Part shown: one piece after another, positions 34,474 to 42,744 of the stretch | How the letters are laid out: every line of letters starts with the position of its first letter | Position numbering within the stretch: the first letter of the stretch is position 1 | Source of the DNA: an uncultured Kiloniellaceae bacterium | GTDB lineage: Bacteria; Pseudomonadota; Alphaproteobacteria; Kiloniellales; Kiloniellaceae | Length of the DNA: 64,000 bases | Reading direction: 5' to 3' | Assembly: GCA_947493695.1 (NCBI GenBank) | Contig: CANLSF010000001.1 | Coordinates: 372,001-436,000 of the forward strand | Notes under the pieces: model-generated | The model's database searches: none | Told to the model about the DNA's origin: nothing | The model's input: only the letters and a program-made list of their open reading frames with translations | Position numbers and translations under genes: made by a program

Positions 34474-35493
34474 CTAGCGCAGATTTTCCCGCATAATGAT
34501 TTCCACCGGCACACGCTCGATGGCAACGGGTCTGCCGACGGAGCAATTGATGACCGCCGTGAGTGCAGAATCGGCCACCCGGACCATATCCTGATGCACC
34601 ACCGCGTCCATCACGCCGCTGAGAAGACATTGCCGGGTTAAAGCGGTGAGGTTCTGGGCGATATAGACAATCTCGTCCTTTCGGCCGCTCTCCAGCATGG
34701 CTTTCTCGATTCCCCGATTACCACCGCCGATGCAGTAGATACCCCGTAGGTCCTTTTGGGTTGCAAGCAGTTGCTTAGCGGCACGGTAATTTTTCTCCGG
34801 ATCGTCCTGCCCTTGTACCACTTCACGAAGCGAGAGCGCCGGATACTCATCGCGCAACACTGTCCGAAACCCCATCTCTCTCTCTTCATGACTTCTGTAG
34901 AGCTGCCCGCCCCAGAAGACAGCCACCTGCCCTTTACCGCCAATCAGCCTGCCCATCAGAAGACCTGCGGTGCGCCCCGCAGCGCGATTGTCGAGCCCGG
35001 AGTAACCCAGCGTTTCCATATCAGGCAGATCGGTCAGTATGCTGACAACGGGAATGCCTTGCCGAATAAATCGACCGATTGCCTCCCGCACTGCCGGATG
35101 CTCTAGCGGCTGCACGATAAGGCCTGAACTCCCACGCTCAAGGCTTTGCTCAAGCGCATCGACAAGCGCCAGGGGATTCATACGTTGCGGATAATTGGTC
35201 CTCAACTGCAGACCATGCTGTTCGCCGAGCCGCCGCAAAGCCCGAGCCAGGATATCGTTCGCAAAGCCCGCATTCCCGGCAATGATCACATCAACGCTCA
35301 TACCGGCGGCGATAGAGGGAATAACCGCAGGGCGCGCAGGCGCCTTTTCAAGCTGCCGGGCGGCGTCCAAAACACGGTCTATCGTCTTCTGCCGCACCCC
35401 CGGACGACCATTCAGAACTCGGTCGACGGTCGCGGTCCCGACTCCCGCCTGCAGAGCAATATCGATAATCCGGGCTTTGTTTTTAGTATCCAT
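34474..35493 (-). CDS. LacI-family transcriptional regulator
   Basis: 339 residues from the ATG at 35493; ATG codons at 35523-35526 would add up to 11 residues. The N-terminal HTH reads IIDIALQAGVGTATVDRVLNGRPGV, and the rest is a ribose-binding-like effector domain (VDVIIAGNAGFANDILARAL onward). It is divergent from the dehydrogenase at 35740 and probably controls that gene and the isomerase-like gene behind it. The inducer is likely a sugar acid or polyol. Confidence 0.9.
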   Translation of the reverse strand: MDTKNKARIIDIALQAGVGTATVDRVLNGRPGVRQKTIDRVLDAARQLEKAPARPAVIPSIAAGMSVDVIIAGNAGFANDILARALRRLGEQHGLQLRTNYPQRMNPLALVDALEQSLERGSSGLIVQPLEHPAVREAIGRFIRQGIPVVSILTDLPDMETLGYSGLDNRAAGRTAGLLMGRLIGGKGQVAVFWGGQLYRSHEEREMGFRTVLRDEYPALSLREVVQGQDDPEKNYRAAKQLLATQKDLRGIYCIGGGNRGIEKAMLESGRKDEIVYIAQNLTALTRQCLLSGVMDAVVHQDMVRVADSALTAVINCSVGRPVAIERVPVEIIMRENLR

Positions 35494-35516
35494 AACAATC
35501 GATCTTTCAGAGTTTT

Positions 35517-35677
35517 GAGGCATCATGTCATATAAATGATGTTTTTTCGATCTCTTCGACCTTCATTTCGAGGCATCATGGTTTGAAAACGGATGCGATG
35601 GAAACTGTACTTTGTGATGATCGCAGGCGCAGGGAACATGCATGTGAGACCATCCAATTCGCCTTCATCGATGATGC
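35517..35677. promoter_or_regulatory. Repeated GCATCAT motifs in the LacI divergent region
   Basis: GAGGCATCATG occurs identically at 35517-35527 and 35570-35580, and ATGATGC, the reverse complement of the core, at 35671-35677. At 35521-35541 CATCAT-N9-ATGATG forms a dyad. The array lies between the LacI-type gene and its divergent neighbour, so these are plausible operators. Confidence 0.45.
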
Positions 35678-35739
35678 ATGTAGCGAAAAAATTGTGCGGC
35701 CCTGCCAATGAGTAAGAGCGAAACTCCGGAGGGAACGTG

Positions 35740-36624
35740 ATGCGGATAGGTGTAGTTGGATTGGGCGACATGGGCTCCGGCCTCGCCAAAAACCTGATCG
35801 AAGACGGGTTCGAGGTATACGGTTTCGACCTCAGTGATGCGCGGATGGTCAGGTTCCAGGAGATGGGGGGCCAGCCTGTTACATCTCCAGCCGCCGTCGG
35901 CGAGAACGCGGACGCGGTCTTTGTGATGGTCATGAACGGTGATCAGGCAAAAACGGTCATCCTCGGCGACGGCTTGGCCTCGACACTACAGCCCGGCGGG
36001 ATCGTGCTCTTGACGGCAACCGTCAAAGCCTCCGAGGCGCGAGATATCGGCGCTGGCCTGGAAGGCACCGGCATCGATCTGATCGATTCCCCGGTCAGCG
36101 GCGGCTTTCCAGGCGCTCAGTCCGGGACCCTAACCATGATGGCCGCCGGGCCCGATGCTGCAATGGAACGCTGCAAGCCCGTCATGGAGGCCGTAAGCAA
36201 AGTGATCCACCGGGTCGGGGACGAAGCCGGTATGGGGCAAACGGTGAAAGCCTGCCTTCAGTCGCTGATCGGCTCGATCTTTTCAGCGACCTTTGAGGCC
36301 TCGGCTCTGGCCGCAAAAGCAGGTGTGAAGGGCGAAACCCTCTACAAGGTTTTCAGCACGTCCGGGGCCGGATGCGGCATCACCAACACGGCTCTGGAAA
36401 ACATCATCGACAGGAAATTCGAAGGCACCGGCAGTCACATCAACACGATGTACAAGGACCTGACCATCGCCATGGATATGGCCCGCGAACTCGGCGTACC
36501 GCTCTTTACCGCCGGCACCGCGATGCAACTCTTCCAGGCCGGAAAGACCAAACACCCCGAGGGCGACAACTGGGTCGTCACCCGGGTCGTCGAAGACATC
36601 ATCGGTGCCGAACTCAAAAGATAA
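35740..36624 (+). CDS. NAD(P)-dependent oxidoreductase, 3-hydroxyisobutyrate dehydrogenase family
   Basis: 294 residues from the ATG at 35740; a GTG stands one codon before. It has GLGDMGSGLAKNL (7-19) for the dinucleotide, the substrate motif DSPVSGGFPGAQSGTL (117-130) and the catalytic Lys170 in GQTVKACLQ. Family members oxidise 3-hydroxyisobutyrate, tartronate semialdehyde, L-threonate or related beta-hydroxyacids. The TIM-barrel isomerase-like gene 52 bases downstream and the LacI-type regulator point to sugar-acid catabolism, perhaps with sdaA supplying pyruvate from serine. Confidence 0.88.
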   Translation: MRIGVVGLGDMGSGLAKNLIEDGFEVYGFDLSDARMVRFQEMGGQPVTSPAAVGENADAVFVMVMNGDQAKTVILGDGLASTLQPGGIVLLTATVKASEARDIGAGLEGTGIDLIDSPVSGGFPGAQSGTLTMMAAGPDAAMERCKPVMEAVSKVIHRVGDEAGMGQTVKACLQSLIGSIFSATFEASALAAKAGVKGETLYKVFSTSGAGCGITNTALENIIDRKFEGTGSHINTMYKDLTIAMDMARELGVPLFTAGTAMQLFQAGKTKHPEGDNWVVTRVVEDIIGAELKR

Positions 36625-36676
36625 AGCCAACTGCATCCCTATGAACCAGCGCCCCGACTGAACGGAGATCAATCAC

Positions 36677-37540
36677 ATGAAACTTGGTGTCATCACAGAC
36701 GGCATCAGCCGTGATTTCGCCCACGCCCTCAGCGTGATGGATGAATTCGGCCTCGACTATGCCGAACTACAGTTCCTCTGGGATAAAGAGGTCGGCGGTC
36801 TGAATACCGACGAACGCAGACATGCTTTGGAGCTGGTGAAGAAACACAACAAAACGGTCTCCTGCATCTCGCGCCACGTCTTTGCAGGCATGCCCATGAC
36901 CACCAAACCCGGTGACGATCTGCATGTCAAACACATGGACGGCCTCAAACGCTGTATTGAGATGGCCCATGAATTTGACTGCAAGACCGTCCGCATCATG
37001 TCGGGGAAGAAGGAAATGATCCTCTGGGGCCTGCACGGCGCGGAACACTGGAATGTCGCCAAGGGCGCGTGGGATGCATTGCCGCCTCTGATCGCACCCG
37101 CAGTCGAACTCGCAAAAGCGGAAGATGTGACCCTGGTGGTGGAGACGGGGAACGGCACCATGATCAATTCCTGCTGGACCGCCCGTAAACTGATCGACGA
37201 TCTCGACGCCAAAGACACGCTCAAGATCCTCTGGGATCCGGCCAACAACTGCTGGGCACACGAAACCGCCTGGCCGGATGGCTATGAGATCATGAAGGGC
37301 GGCTATCTCGGCCATGTCCACATCAAGGACGTCCATGCAGATACGCCCAAGGCCACGCTCGAGGTGCGCCCCATGTGTGAAGGCCAACTCGCGGATCAGT
37401 TCCAGCCTATGGCGGACGCCATGCGCGCTGACGGATATGACGGGGTGATTTCCTACGAGAGCGTCTACCATCCCGGCGACGGCAACTTCGAAGCCGGGTT
37501 CCGCCAGTGCATCGGCAAATTTATTGAGATCTACGGATAA
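36677..37540 (+). CDS. Sugar phosphate isomerase/epimerase-like TIM-barrel protein
   Basis: 287 residues of the xylose-isomerase-like AP-endonuclease-2 fold. It contains KLGVITDGISRDF at the N-terminus, LVVETGNGTM, ILWDPANNCW and GHVHIKDVH, where Glu, Asp, His and the following Asp/His usually bind the metal ion. It may isomerise a ketose, hydroxypyruvate or sugar acid produced or used by the dehydrogenase upstream. The specific reaction is unknown. Confidence 0.82.
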   Translation: MKLGVITDGISRDFAHALSVMDEFGLDYAELQFLWDKEVGGLNTDERRHALELVKKHNKTVSCISRHVFAGMPMTTKPGDDLHVKHMDGLKRCIEMAHEFDCKTVRIMSGKKEMILWGLHGAEHWNVAKGAWDALPPLIAPAVELAKAEDVTLVVETGNGTMINSCWTARKLIDDLDAKDTLKILWDPANNCWAHETAWPDGYEIMKGGYLGHVHIKDVHADTPKATLEVRPMCEGQLADQFQPMADAMRADGYDGVISYESVYHPGDGNFEAGFRQCIGKFIEIYG

Positions 37541-37644
37541 CGCGGCACACCTGCGCGTTGCGGCATCAAGATCCAGTTCTAGTCGGCAGTCTGGGGGAGC
37601 TATTCCAAGGCCCGAAAGCGGCATAATTGCGTTAGATCTTAAAA

Positions 37645-37698
37645 TGCATTATATTGCATAAAAAACGAAATATTGAAATTGACATGTATCAAATTGCA
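37645..37698 (+). promoter_or_regulatory. BoxR/BzdR-type TGCA operators before the aromatic transporter
   Basis: TGCA-N6-TGCA lies at 37645-37658 and TGTA-N6-TGCA at 37685-37698, 40 bases apart. The second fills the space after TTGACA at 37679-37684. BzdR and BoxR of Azoarcus are known to bind TGCA-N6-TGCA repeats over their promoters. The 13-mer AAAATGCATTATA at 37641-37653 recurs before boxC at 46070. A boxR gene is at 51154. Confidence 0.65.
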
Positions 37699-37759
37699 TG
37701 TAACGCTTCCTCCTCAAGAACAAAAATAAATGCGCATACCCACTAGGGAGGAGAGAAAA

Positions 37760-38929
37760 ATGAGGACTCGGGTCAAACTCGGGGTCGCCGTTGCGGCTGG
37801 GCTTATGCTCGCAGGCGGCCAAACCATGGCGAAAGAATACAAGGTCGGCGTCCTGCTGCCTTTTTCCGGCGTTTATGCCGGTCTCGGTTCACACATTGAA
37901 AACGGATTCAAGCTCGGCCTGGAGCACTATGGTGCAGATCTGGGCAGCGACAGCGTGACGATGGTCCGCTCTGATACAGAAGCCAAACCGGCTGCCAGCC
38001 TGTCAAAAGCCAAGAAAATGGTCCTTCAGGATAAGGTCGATGTGCTGATGGGCGTCGTGTCGTCCGCGGTTCTGGGCGGCATGCGGGACTTCGTGCACAA
38101 TGCTGGCACACCGTTGATTGTGGCGAACGCCGGTAACGACCACATGACTGGCGAGAAGTGCAGCCCCAACATCATTCGGGTCTCATTCTCCAACAGTCAG
38201 ATCAACCGTCCGGTCGGCACCTGGCTTGCCAAGCAAGGCGTCAAAAGCGCGTACCTGATGGCACCTGACTATGCAGCGGGTCATCAGATGATGGAGGCCT
38301 TCAAGTCGACCTTCACCGCAGCCGGTGGCAAGATCGTCGGCGAAGCCTATCCACCGCTGAAGGGCACCAAAGACTACGGCCCCTACATCACCGCGGCCAA
38401 GGCAGCTCAGCCGGACGCGATCTACACCTTCTTCGCAGGCGGCGCAGCGATCACCTTCGTCAAGCAGTACCATGACTTCGGCGTCAAAAAGGACATCCCG
38501 CTCTACGGTGCAGGTTTCCTGACATCCGCCGCTTATGTCCATGTTCAGGGTGAAGCCGCAGACGGAACCGTGGCTGCGTTGCACTATGTTCCCGCCATCG
38601 ATACGCCGGAGAACAAAAAATTCCAGGACGCCTATCAGGCGGCCCACGGAAAGACCGGATCCGAGTTTGCCGTTGCCGGTTATGACGCAGCACATCTGAT
38701 TGTTCAGGCCATCAAGCAGGCCGATGGCGATGAGGAGGCCTTCAAAGCCGCACTGTCGAAGGTGGAATTCAACGGTCCGCGCGGTCCCCTGCGGATCGAT
38801 CCGGCCACGAACAACGTCGTTCAGAACATCTACCTCTTCAAGAATGAGTTCAAAGACGGCAAGGTCGTCCAGACCATTCTGGACACCATCCCGGATGTAC
38901 AGGACGCCCCGAACGGCTGCAGCATGTAA
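37760..38929 (+). CDS. Liv-type ABC transporter substrate-binding protein of the box region
   Basis: 389 residues from the ATG at 37760 that follows a GGAGGAGAG site; an in-frame ATG ten codons upstream is less well placed. The signal peptide ends at TMA-KEYKVG. The fold is PBP type I with LLPFSGVYAGLGSHIENG and VVSSAVLGGMRDF. A TGCA-type operator precedes it, and the four transporter genes plus benzoate-CoA ligase follow, so benzoate or a related aromatic acid is the probable ligand. Confidence 0.87.
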   Translation: MRTRVKLGVAVAAGLMLAGGQTMAKEYKVGVLLPFSGVYAGLGSHIENGFKLGLEHYGADLGSDSVTMVRSDTEAKPAASLSKAKKMVLQDKVDVLMGVVSSAVLGGMRDFVHNAGTPLIVANAGNDHMTGEKCSPNIIRVSFSNSQINRPVGTWLAKQGVKSAYLMAPDYAAGHQMMEAFKSTFTAAGGKIVGEAYPPLKGTKDYGPYITAAKAAQPDAIYTFFAGGAAITFVKQYHDFGVKKDIPLYGAGFLTSAAYVHVQGEAADGTVAALHYVPAIDTPENKKFQDAYQAAHGKTGSEFAVAGYDAAHLIVQAIKQADGDEEAFKAALSKVEFNGPRGPLRIDPATNNVVQNIYLFKNEFKDGKVVQTILDTIPDVQDAPNGCSM

Positions 38930-38943
38930 TCTGCGGTTATCCG

Positions 38944-38975
38944 ATCCAGCCGGAGGCCCTGACCTCCGGCTGGAT
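38944..38975 (+). terminator. Stem-loop after the substrate-binding protein gene
   Basis: ATCCAGCCGGAGG and CCTCCGGCTGGAT pair perfectly over 13 bases with a six-base loop, 14 bases after the stop codon. There is no T-run behind it, so it probably protects the 3' end of the binding-protein mRNA and reduces, not ends, transcription into livH. Confidence 0.65.
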
Positions 38976-39146
38976 GCGTTTCAGCACTTCCGATGCGATA
39001 GAGTCCCACCAGCTTTCGGTCCGGGCGGTTCAATGCCCGTCGCTAAAGCCGGAATGGACGCAATGCTCCAGTCAGCTCTCGCCCATGTGACGATTGCACC
39101 TGGAGGTATCGGGTGACATCTACCTTGAGAGACTTAAGAGACAACT

Positions 39147-40019
39147 GTGCTGACAGATAGCGGATTTTGGTTCGTTCAACTGCTCAACAGCCTTCAGCTT
39201 TCTATGCTGCTGTTCCTGTTGTCGGTCGGTCTGACCGTGATTTTCGGCCTGATGAACTTCGTCAACCTCGCCCATGGATCACTCTATGCGTTGGGAGCTC
39301 TGTTCGGCTATTCCATCGCACAGGCCACGGGAAACATGTGGCTGGCTTTCATCCTTGCGCCGGTCTGCGTCATGGCGGTCGGCGCACTGATTTACGTTCT
39401 GATCATCGACCGGATGCGCAAGGCCGGTCCCATGAAACAGGTTCTGGTTACCTTCGGCCTGATCTTCGTATTCCTGGATGCCCAGCGGTACTTCTGGGGC
39501 AGCGACCAGCTGGGCGTAACCAGCGGCATCCCCTTCTCAGGAAGCTTCGAACTCTTCGGCGAGATCTATCCGAGCTATCGTCTTTTCATCATCTGTGTCG
39601 GTCTGCTGGTCTTCGCAGCACTATACCTTCTGCTGGAACACACCCGCCTTGGCGCAGAGGTCCGTGCGGGTGTCGACGACCCGGAAACCGCGAGCTGCCT
39701 GGGTGTGAATGTCGAGCGTACCTTTTTTACCGTCTTTCTGATCGGCAGTGCCCTGGCAGGTCTGGCCGGTGTCGTCGCCATGCCTGCCTTCTCCGCAGAA
39801 GCGGGCATGGGCGTCTCGATCCTGGTGCCGACTTTGGTCGTGGTCGTGGTCGGCGGCCTGGGTAGTCTCAAGGGAGCCTTCGCGGGATCGCTTCTGATCG
39901 GCACGACACTTACCTTTGGTCAGGTCCTGATCCCGAGCTTTGCCAGCATGCTGATGTATGCCCTGCTGGTGGCGGTTCTCTTGATCCGGCCCTCCGGCCT
40001 CTTCCCGGCAAGAGGTTAG
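39147..40019 (+). CDS. livH: Branched-chain amino acid-type ABC transporter permease (LivH)
   Basis: 290 residues, GTG start at 39147. It has SVGLTVIFGLMNFVNLAHGSLYALGA, the LivH signature, and GGLGSLKGAFAGSLLIG in the coupling region. It is 217 bases after the binding-protein gene and four bases before livM. It forms the channel with LivM. Confidence 0.9.
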   Translation: MLTDSGFWFVQLLNSLQLSMLLFLLSVGLTVIFGLMNFVNLAHGSLYALGALFGYSIAQATGNMWLAFILAPVCVMAVGALIYVLIIDRMRKAGPMKQVLVTFGLIFVFLDAQRYFWGSDQLGVTSGIPFSGSFELFGEIYPSYRLFIICVGLLVFAALYLLLEHTRLGAEVRAGVDDPETASCLGVNVERTFFTVFLIGSALAGLAGVVAMPAFSAEAGMGVSILVPTLVVVVVGGLGSLKGAFAGSLLIGTTLTFGQVLIPSFASMLMYALLVAVLLIRPSGLFPARG

Positions 40020-40023
40020 ATCA

Positions 40024-41022
40024 ATGCGTAATCTCATGAGCTTCCGCTCGACCCTCGCCGCCCTCACTCTGATCGCGCTGCTGATCTCCTGGACCAATGC
40101 CGGTTACTTCGGCATGGAGATCCTGGCGGAGATCGCGATTCTCGCCCTGCTGGCCATGAGCCTCGACCTGCTTGCCGGCTATACCGGCCTGGTCAGCCTG
40201 GGACACGCCGCGCTATTCGGCTGTGGCGCCTACGCCTTTGCGGTCTTTACCGCATTTTGGGGCTGGCCACCTTCATTATCCATGCTGGCGGCCACACTCC
40301 TGACGGGCTTGATCGCCTTGATCGTCGGATCGGTGGTCACGCGCGTGCAGGGGATCTTCTTCATCATGATCACCCTGGCCATTGGCGAGATGGGTTATGA
40401 ACTGGTCTTCAAGACCCGCGCGCTTGGTGGTGACGACGGACTGGCGGGCATTCCCCGGCTGGACCTTTCCGCCATCGGCGTCGATCTGAATGATCCTGGC
40501 GTCTTTGCCCTGGCCCTGATCCTGCTGGTCGCGGTCTGCTATCTGCTGCTGAAACGTCTGCTGGCTTCGCCCTACGGCGCGATCCTGGTCGGCCTGCACG
40601 ATAACGCCGGACGCATGCGCGCGCTCGGTTTGCCGGTGCAACGCTACCAGACCAGCATCTTTGCCTTCTCAGGTGCGATTGCGGGCTTTGCCGGAACGCT
40701 CAGCGCCCAGCACACCATGTTCATCTCACCTCAACTTCTGCATTGGACCACCTCTGGCGAAGTGCTGGTCATGGGTATCCTCGGCGGGTTGGGAACCCTG
40801 GTCGGACCGGTGATCGGTGCTGCCCTGATCACGCTGCTACGTCATGAATTGAGCGATCTGACAGACTACTGGGGTCTCTGGCTCGGTGTCTTCCTCATCA
40901 TCGCTGTCATGGGCGGCAAGAACGGCGTTGTCGGCTGGTTGGAAGCAGGCTGGAATGCACTCACACGCCGTGGAGAAACGTCGAAACAAAGCGACCGGAG
41001 CAAAAACGATGCTGCGGGCTGA
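40024..41022 (+). CDS. livM: Branched-chain amino acid-type ABC transporter permease (LivM)
   Basis: 332 residues with about ten hydrophobic segments and LivM landmarks SLDLLAGYTGLVSLGHAALFG, FFIMITLAIGEMGYEL and GGLGTLVGPVIGAAL. The last 14 bases overlap the start of livG. It belongs to the probable aromatic-acid importer. Confidence 0.9.
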   Translation: MRNLMSFRSTLAALTLIALLISWTNAGYFGMEILAEIAILALLAMSLDLLAGYTGLVSLGHAALFGCGAYAFAVFTAFWGWPPSLSMLAATLLTGLIALIVGSVVTRVQGIFFIMITLAIGEMGYELVFKTRALGGDDGLAGIPRLDLSAIGVDLNDPGVFALALILLVAVCYLLLKRLLASPYGAILVGLHDNAGRMRALGLPVQRYQTSIFAFSGAIAGFAGTLSAQHTMFISPQLLHWTTSGEVLVMGILGGLGTLVGPVIGAALITLLRHELSDLTDYWGLWLGVFLIIAVMGGKNGVVGWLEAGWNALTRRGETSKQSDRSKNDAAG

Positions 41023-41749
41023 AACCCTCTTCAAAACCTTCGGCGCCCTTCAAGTGACCAAGGGTGTGTCCCTGGAGATTCCAGCCGGTATCCGGCACGC
41101 CATTATCGGTCCGAACGGCGCGGGTAAAACAACACTGTTCAATCTTCTTGCAGGTGAACTGGCACCTGACGAAGGCCGTATTCTGATCGACGGCCAGGAC
41201 GTCACCGCCTTCGCACCGGATCGCCGGGCGCGACGCGGCCTGTCGCGCAGCTTCCAGAAGAACAATCTCTTCCTGAGTGGCACGGTCCGCGACAACCTGG
41301 TGGTCGCCGACATCGTCGCGCGGGGATACGGCGCGCACTTCTGGACGCGTCTGTCAGACAATCGGCGCGCCCATGAAAAGACAGCGGAGATTGCGGAACA
41401 GGTTGGTCTTGCAGATCTGCTCGATCGCGGCGTATCGGAACTCTCCTACGGCGCACAGCGCCAACTCGAAGTCGGCCTCGCATTGATGCCCGACCCGAAG
41501 GTATTGCTGCTGGATGAACCCACATCGGGCATGAGCCCTGAGGAAACCGGACGCATGTTGCAGCTCATCGACGATCTGCCGCGCACCTTGGCGGTTCTGC
41601 TGATCGAGCACGATATGGATCTGGTCTTTTCCCATGCGGACCGCATCACGGTGTTGAACTACGGCGAAATTCTGATGGAAGGCACCCCACAGGAAGTGCG
41701 CGGCTCCGACATTGTTCAGGAAACCTATCTCGGCGGAAAGGCGCACTAA
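41009..41749 (+). CDS. livG: Branched-chain amino acid-type ABC transporter ATP-binding protein (LivG)
   Basis: 246 residues from the ATG at 41009, which lies inside the end of livM; longer starts overlap livM further and are rejected. Walker A GPNGAGKTT is at 34-42, the signature is the LivG-like LSYGAQRQ, and Walker B is VLLLDEPTSG. Its TAA is the end of a CTAA that flanks the 263-bp palindromic element. Without that element the livF ATG would stand one base after this stop. Confidence 0.92.
   Translation: MLRAETLFKTFGALQVTKGVSLEIPAGIRHAIIGPNGAGKTTLFNLLAGELAPDEGRILIDGQDVTAFAPDRRARRGLSRSFQKNNLFLSGTVRDNLVVADIVARGYGAHFWTRLSDNRRAHEKTAEIAEQVGLADLLDRGVSELSYGAQRQLEVGLALMPDPKVLLLDEPTSGMSPEETGRMLQLIDDLPRTLAVLLIEHDMDLVFSHADRITVLNYGEILMEGTPQEVRGSDIVQETYLGGKAH
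41746..41749. repeat. Left CTAA target-site duplication
   Basis: CTAA here and at 42013-42016 flank the palindromic element exactly at its inverted-repeat ends. The left copy includes the livG stop codon. Confidence 0.7.
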
Positions 41750-42012
41750 GGCCTGTTAAGTATCAGGATATTGACGTGGTTGGTCTCAGATGACGCGAGA
41801 TTAGGAGCGAGGACGCAGGACATGCAGAGCATATTCAAGAACGAGCGACGCGGGCTCGCGTCACCTGAGACCAATCCCTTCGGGACGGACCGTATTTTCC
41901 CAGCGGCGGCGTCCCAGGCGTCTTATGTGGGACCTGCCACATGGCGCCACCTGCTCCTGACCGCTGGGAAAATACGGTGCCGCCACGAAAACATCCTGAT
42001 ACTCAACAGGCC
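41750..42012. mobile_element. Non-coding palindromic insertion element (MITE-like) between livG and livF
   Basis: The 263-bp element begins GGCCTGTTAAGTATCAGGAT and ends with the inverted copy: 30-bp terminal repeats at 41750-41779 and 41983-42012, 26 of 30 identical. A perfect CTAA occurs on both sides (41746-41749 and 42013-42016), as expected for a 4-bp target duplication. Two further inverted pairs lie inside. One is TTGGTCTCAG.TGACGCGAG at 41780-41799 and 41855-41874, 19 of 20. The other is ACCGTATTTTCCCAGCGG at 41889-41906 and 41961-41978, 18 of 18. No transposase is encoded. Excision would leave TAA-A-ATG, restoring a compact livG-livF junction with GGAAAGG as livF ribosome site. The family is not one I can name. 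Confidence 0.8.
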
Positions 42013-42016
42013 CTAA
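42013..42016. repeat. Right CTAA target-site duplication
   Basis: Second copy of the CTAA duplication, ending one base before the livF ATG at 42018. Confidence 0.7.
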
Positions 42017-42017
42017 A

Positions 42018-42710
42018 ATGCTGAACGTCGAGAACATCCACAGCTATTACGGCGCAAGCCACATCCTGCACGGCGTGTCCCTGGAGGTGGCCAAGGGTGA
42101 GGTTGTCTCCCTGCTCGGACGCAACGGCGCGGGCAAGACAACGACGCTACGCTCGATCATCGGACTGACACCTCCGAAGCAAGGGACAATCCATCTCAAG
42201 GGCGAAGAAACCACCGGGCGCAAGCCCCATTCAATGGCCCGGATGGGCGTGTCCTACATGCCGGAAACACGCGGTATTTTCCCGTCCCTTTCCGTCTACG
42301 AAAATCTGACTCTGGCAGCGGGACGACGGCCCGGTCCCTGGACCGTGGAGCGGGTTTTCGAGATCTTTCCGCGCCTGGAGGCCCGGCGACTGAACGGCGG
42401 CGCACAGCTCTCGGGCGGCGAGCAACAGATGCTGGCCATCGCGCGATCACTGCTTCTGAACCCGGAACTGCTGCTGCTCGATGAACCAACCGAGGGTCTG
42501 GCCCCGATCATCGTGCAGGACATCGAAGACCGCCTCGAAGCCATCAAGCGCGAAGGCATGACGATTCTGCTGGTCGAGCAGAACTTCCGTTTCGCGACCA
42601 ATCTGGCGGACCGGGTTTATGTGCTCGGCAAGGGTGCGATCCAATGGTCGGGATCCACAGAAGAAATACTGGCGGACGAAAGCACACAAAAAACCTGGTT
42701 GGGTGTCTGA
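42018..42710 (+). CDS. livF: Branched-chain amino acid-type ABC transporter ATP-binding protein (LivF)
   Basis: 230 residues with Walker A GRNGAGKTT (34-42), signature LSGGEQQ and Walker B LLLLDEPTEG. The ATG lies five bases after the right end of the inserted element, so its original ribosome site in the livG 3' end has been moved 267 bases away. An AGG at the element terminus (seven bases before the ATG) may act as a weak replacement. The protein itself looks intact. Confidence 0.92.
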   Translation: MLNVENIHSYYGASHILHGVSLEVAKGEVVSLLGRNGAGKTTTLRSIIGLTPPKQGTIHLKGEETTGRKPHSMARMGVSYMPETRGIFPSLSVYENLTLAAGRRPGPWTVERVFEIFPRLEARRLNGGAQLSGGEQQMLAIARSLLLNPELLLLDEPTEGLAPIIVQDIEDRLEAIKREGMTILLVEQNFRFATNLADRVYVLGKGAIQWSGSTEEILADESTQKTWLGV

Positions 42711-42744
42711 CGCCTAAACCAGTTTGAAGGGAGGATCGAAAGAG

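Noticed and set aside
41771-42016. 81-codon frame inside the palindromic element
   Set aside because: It simply translates the inverted repeats; no ribosome site and no domain. The structure is better explained as non-coding.
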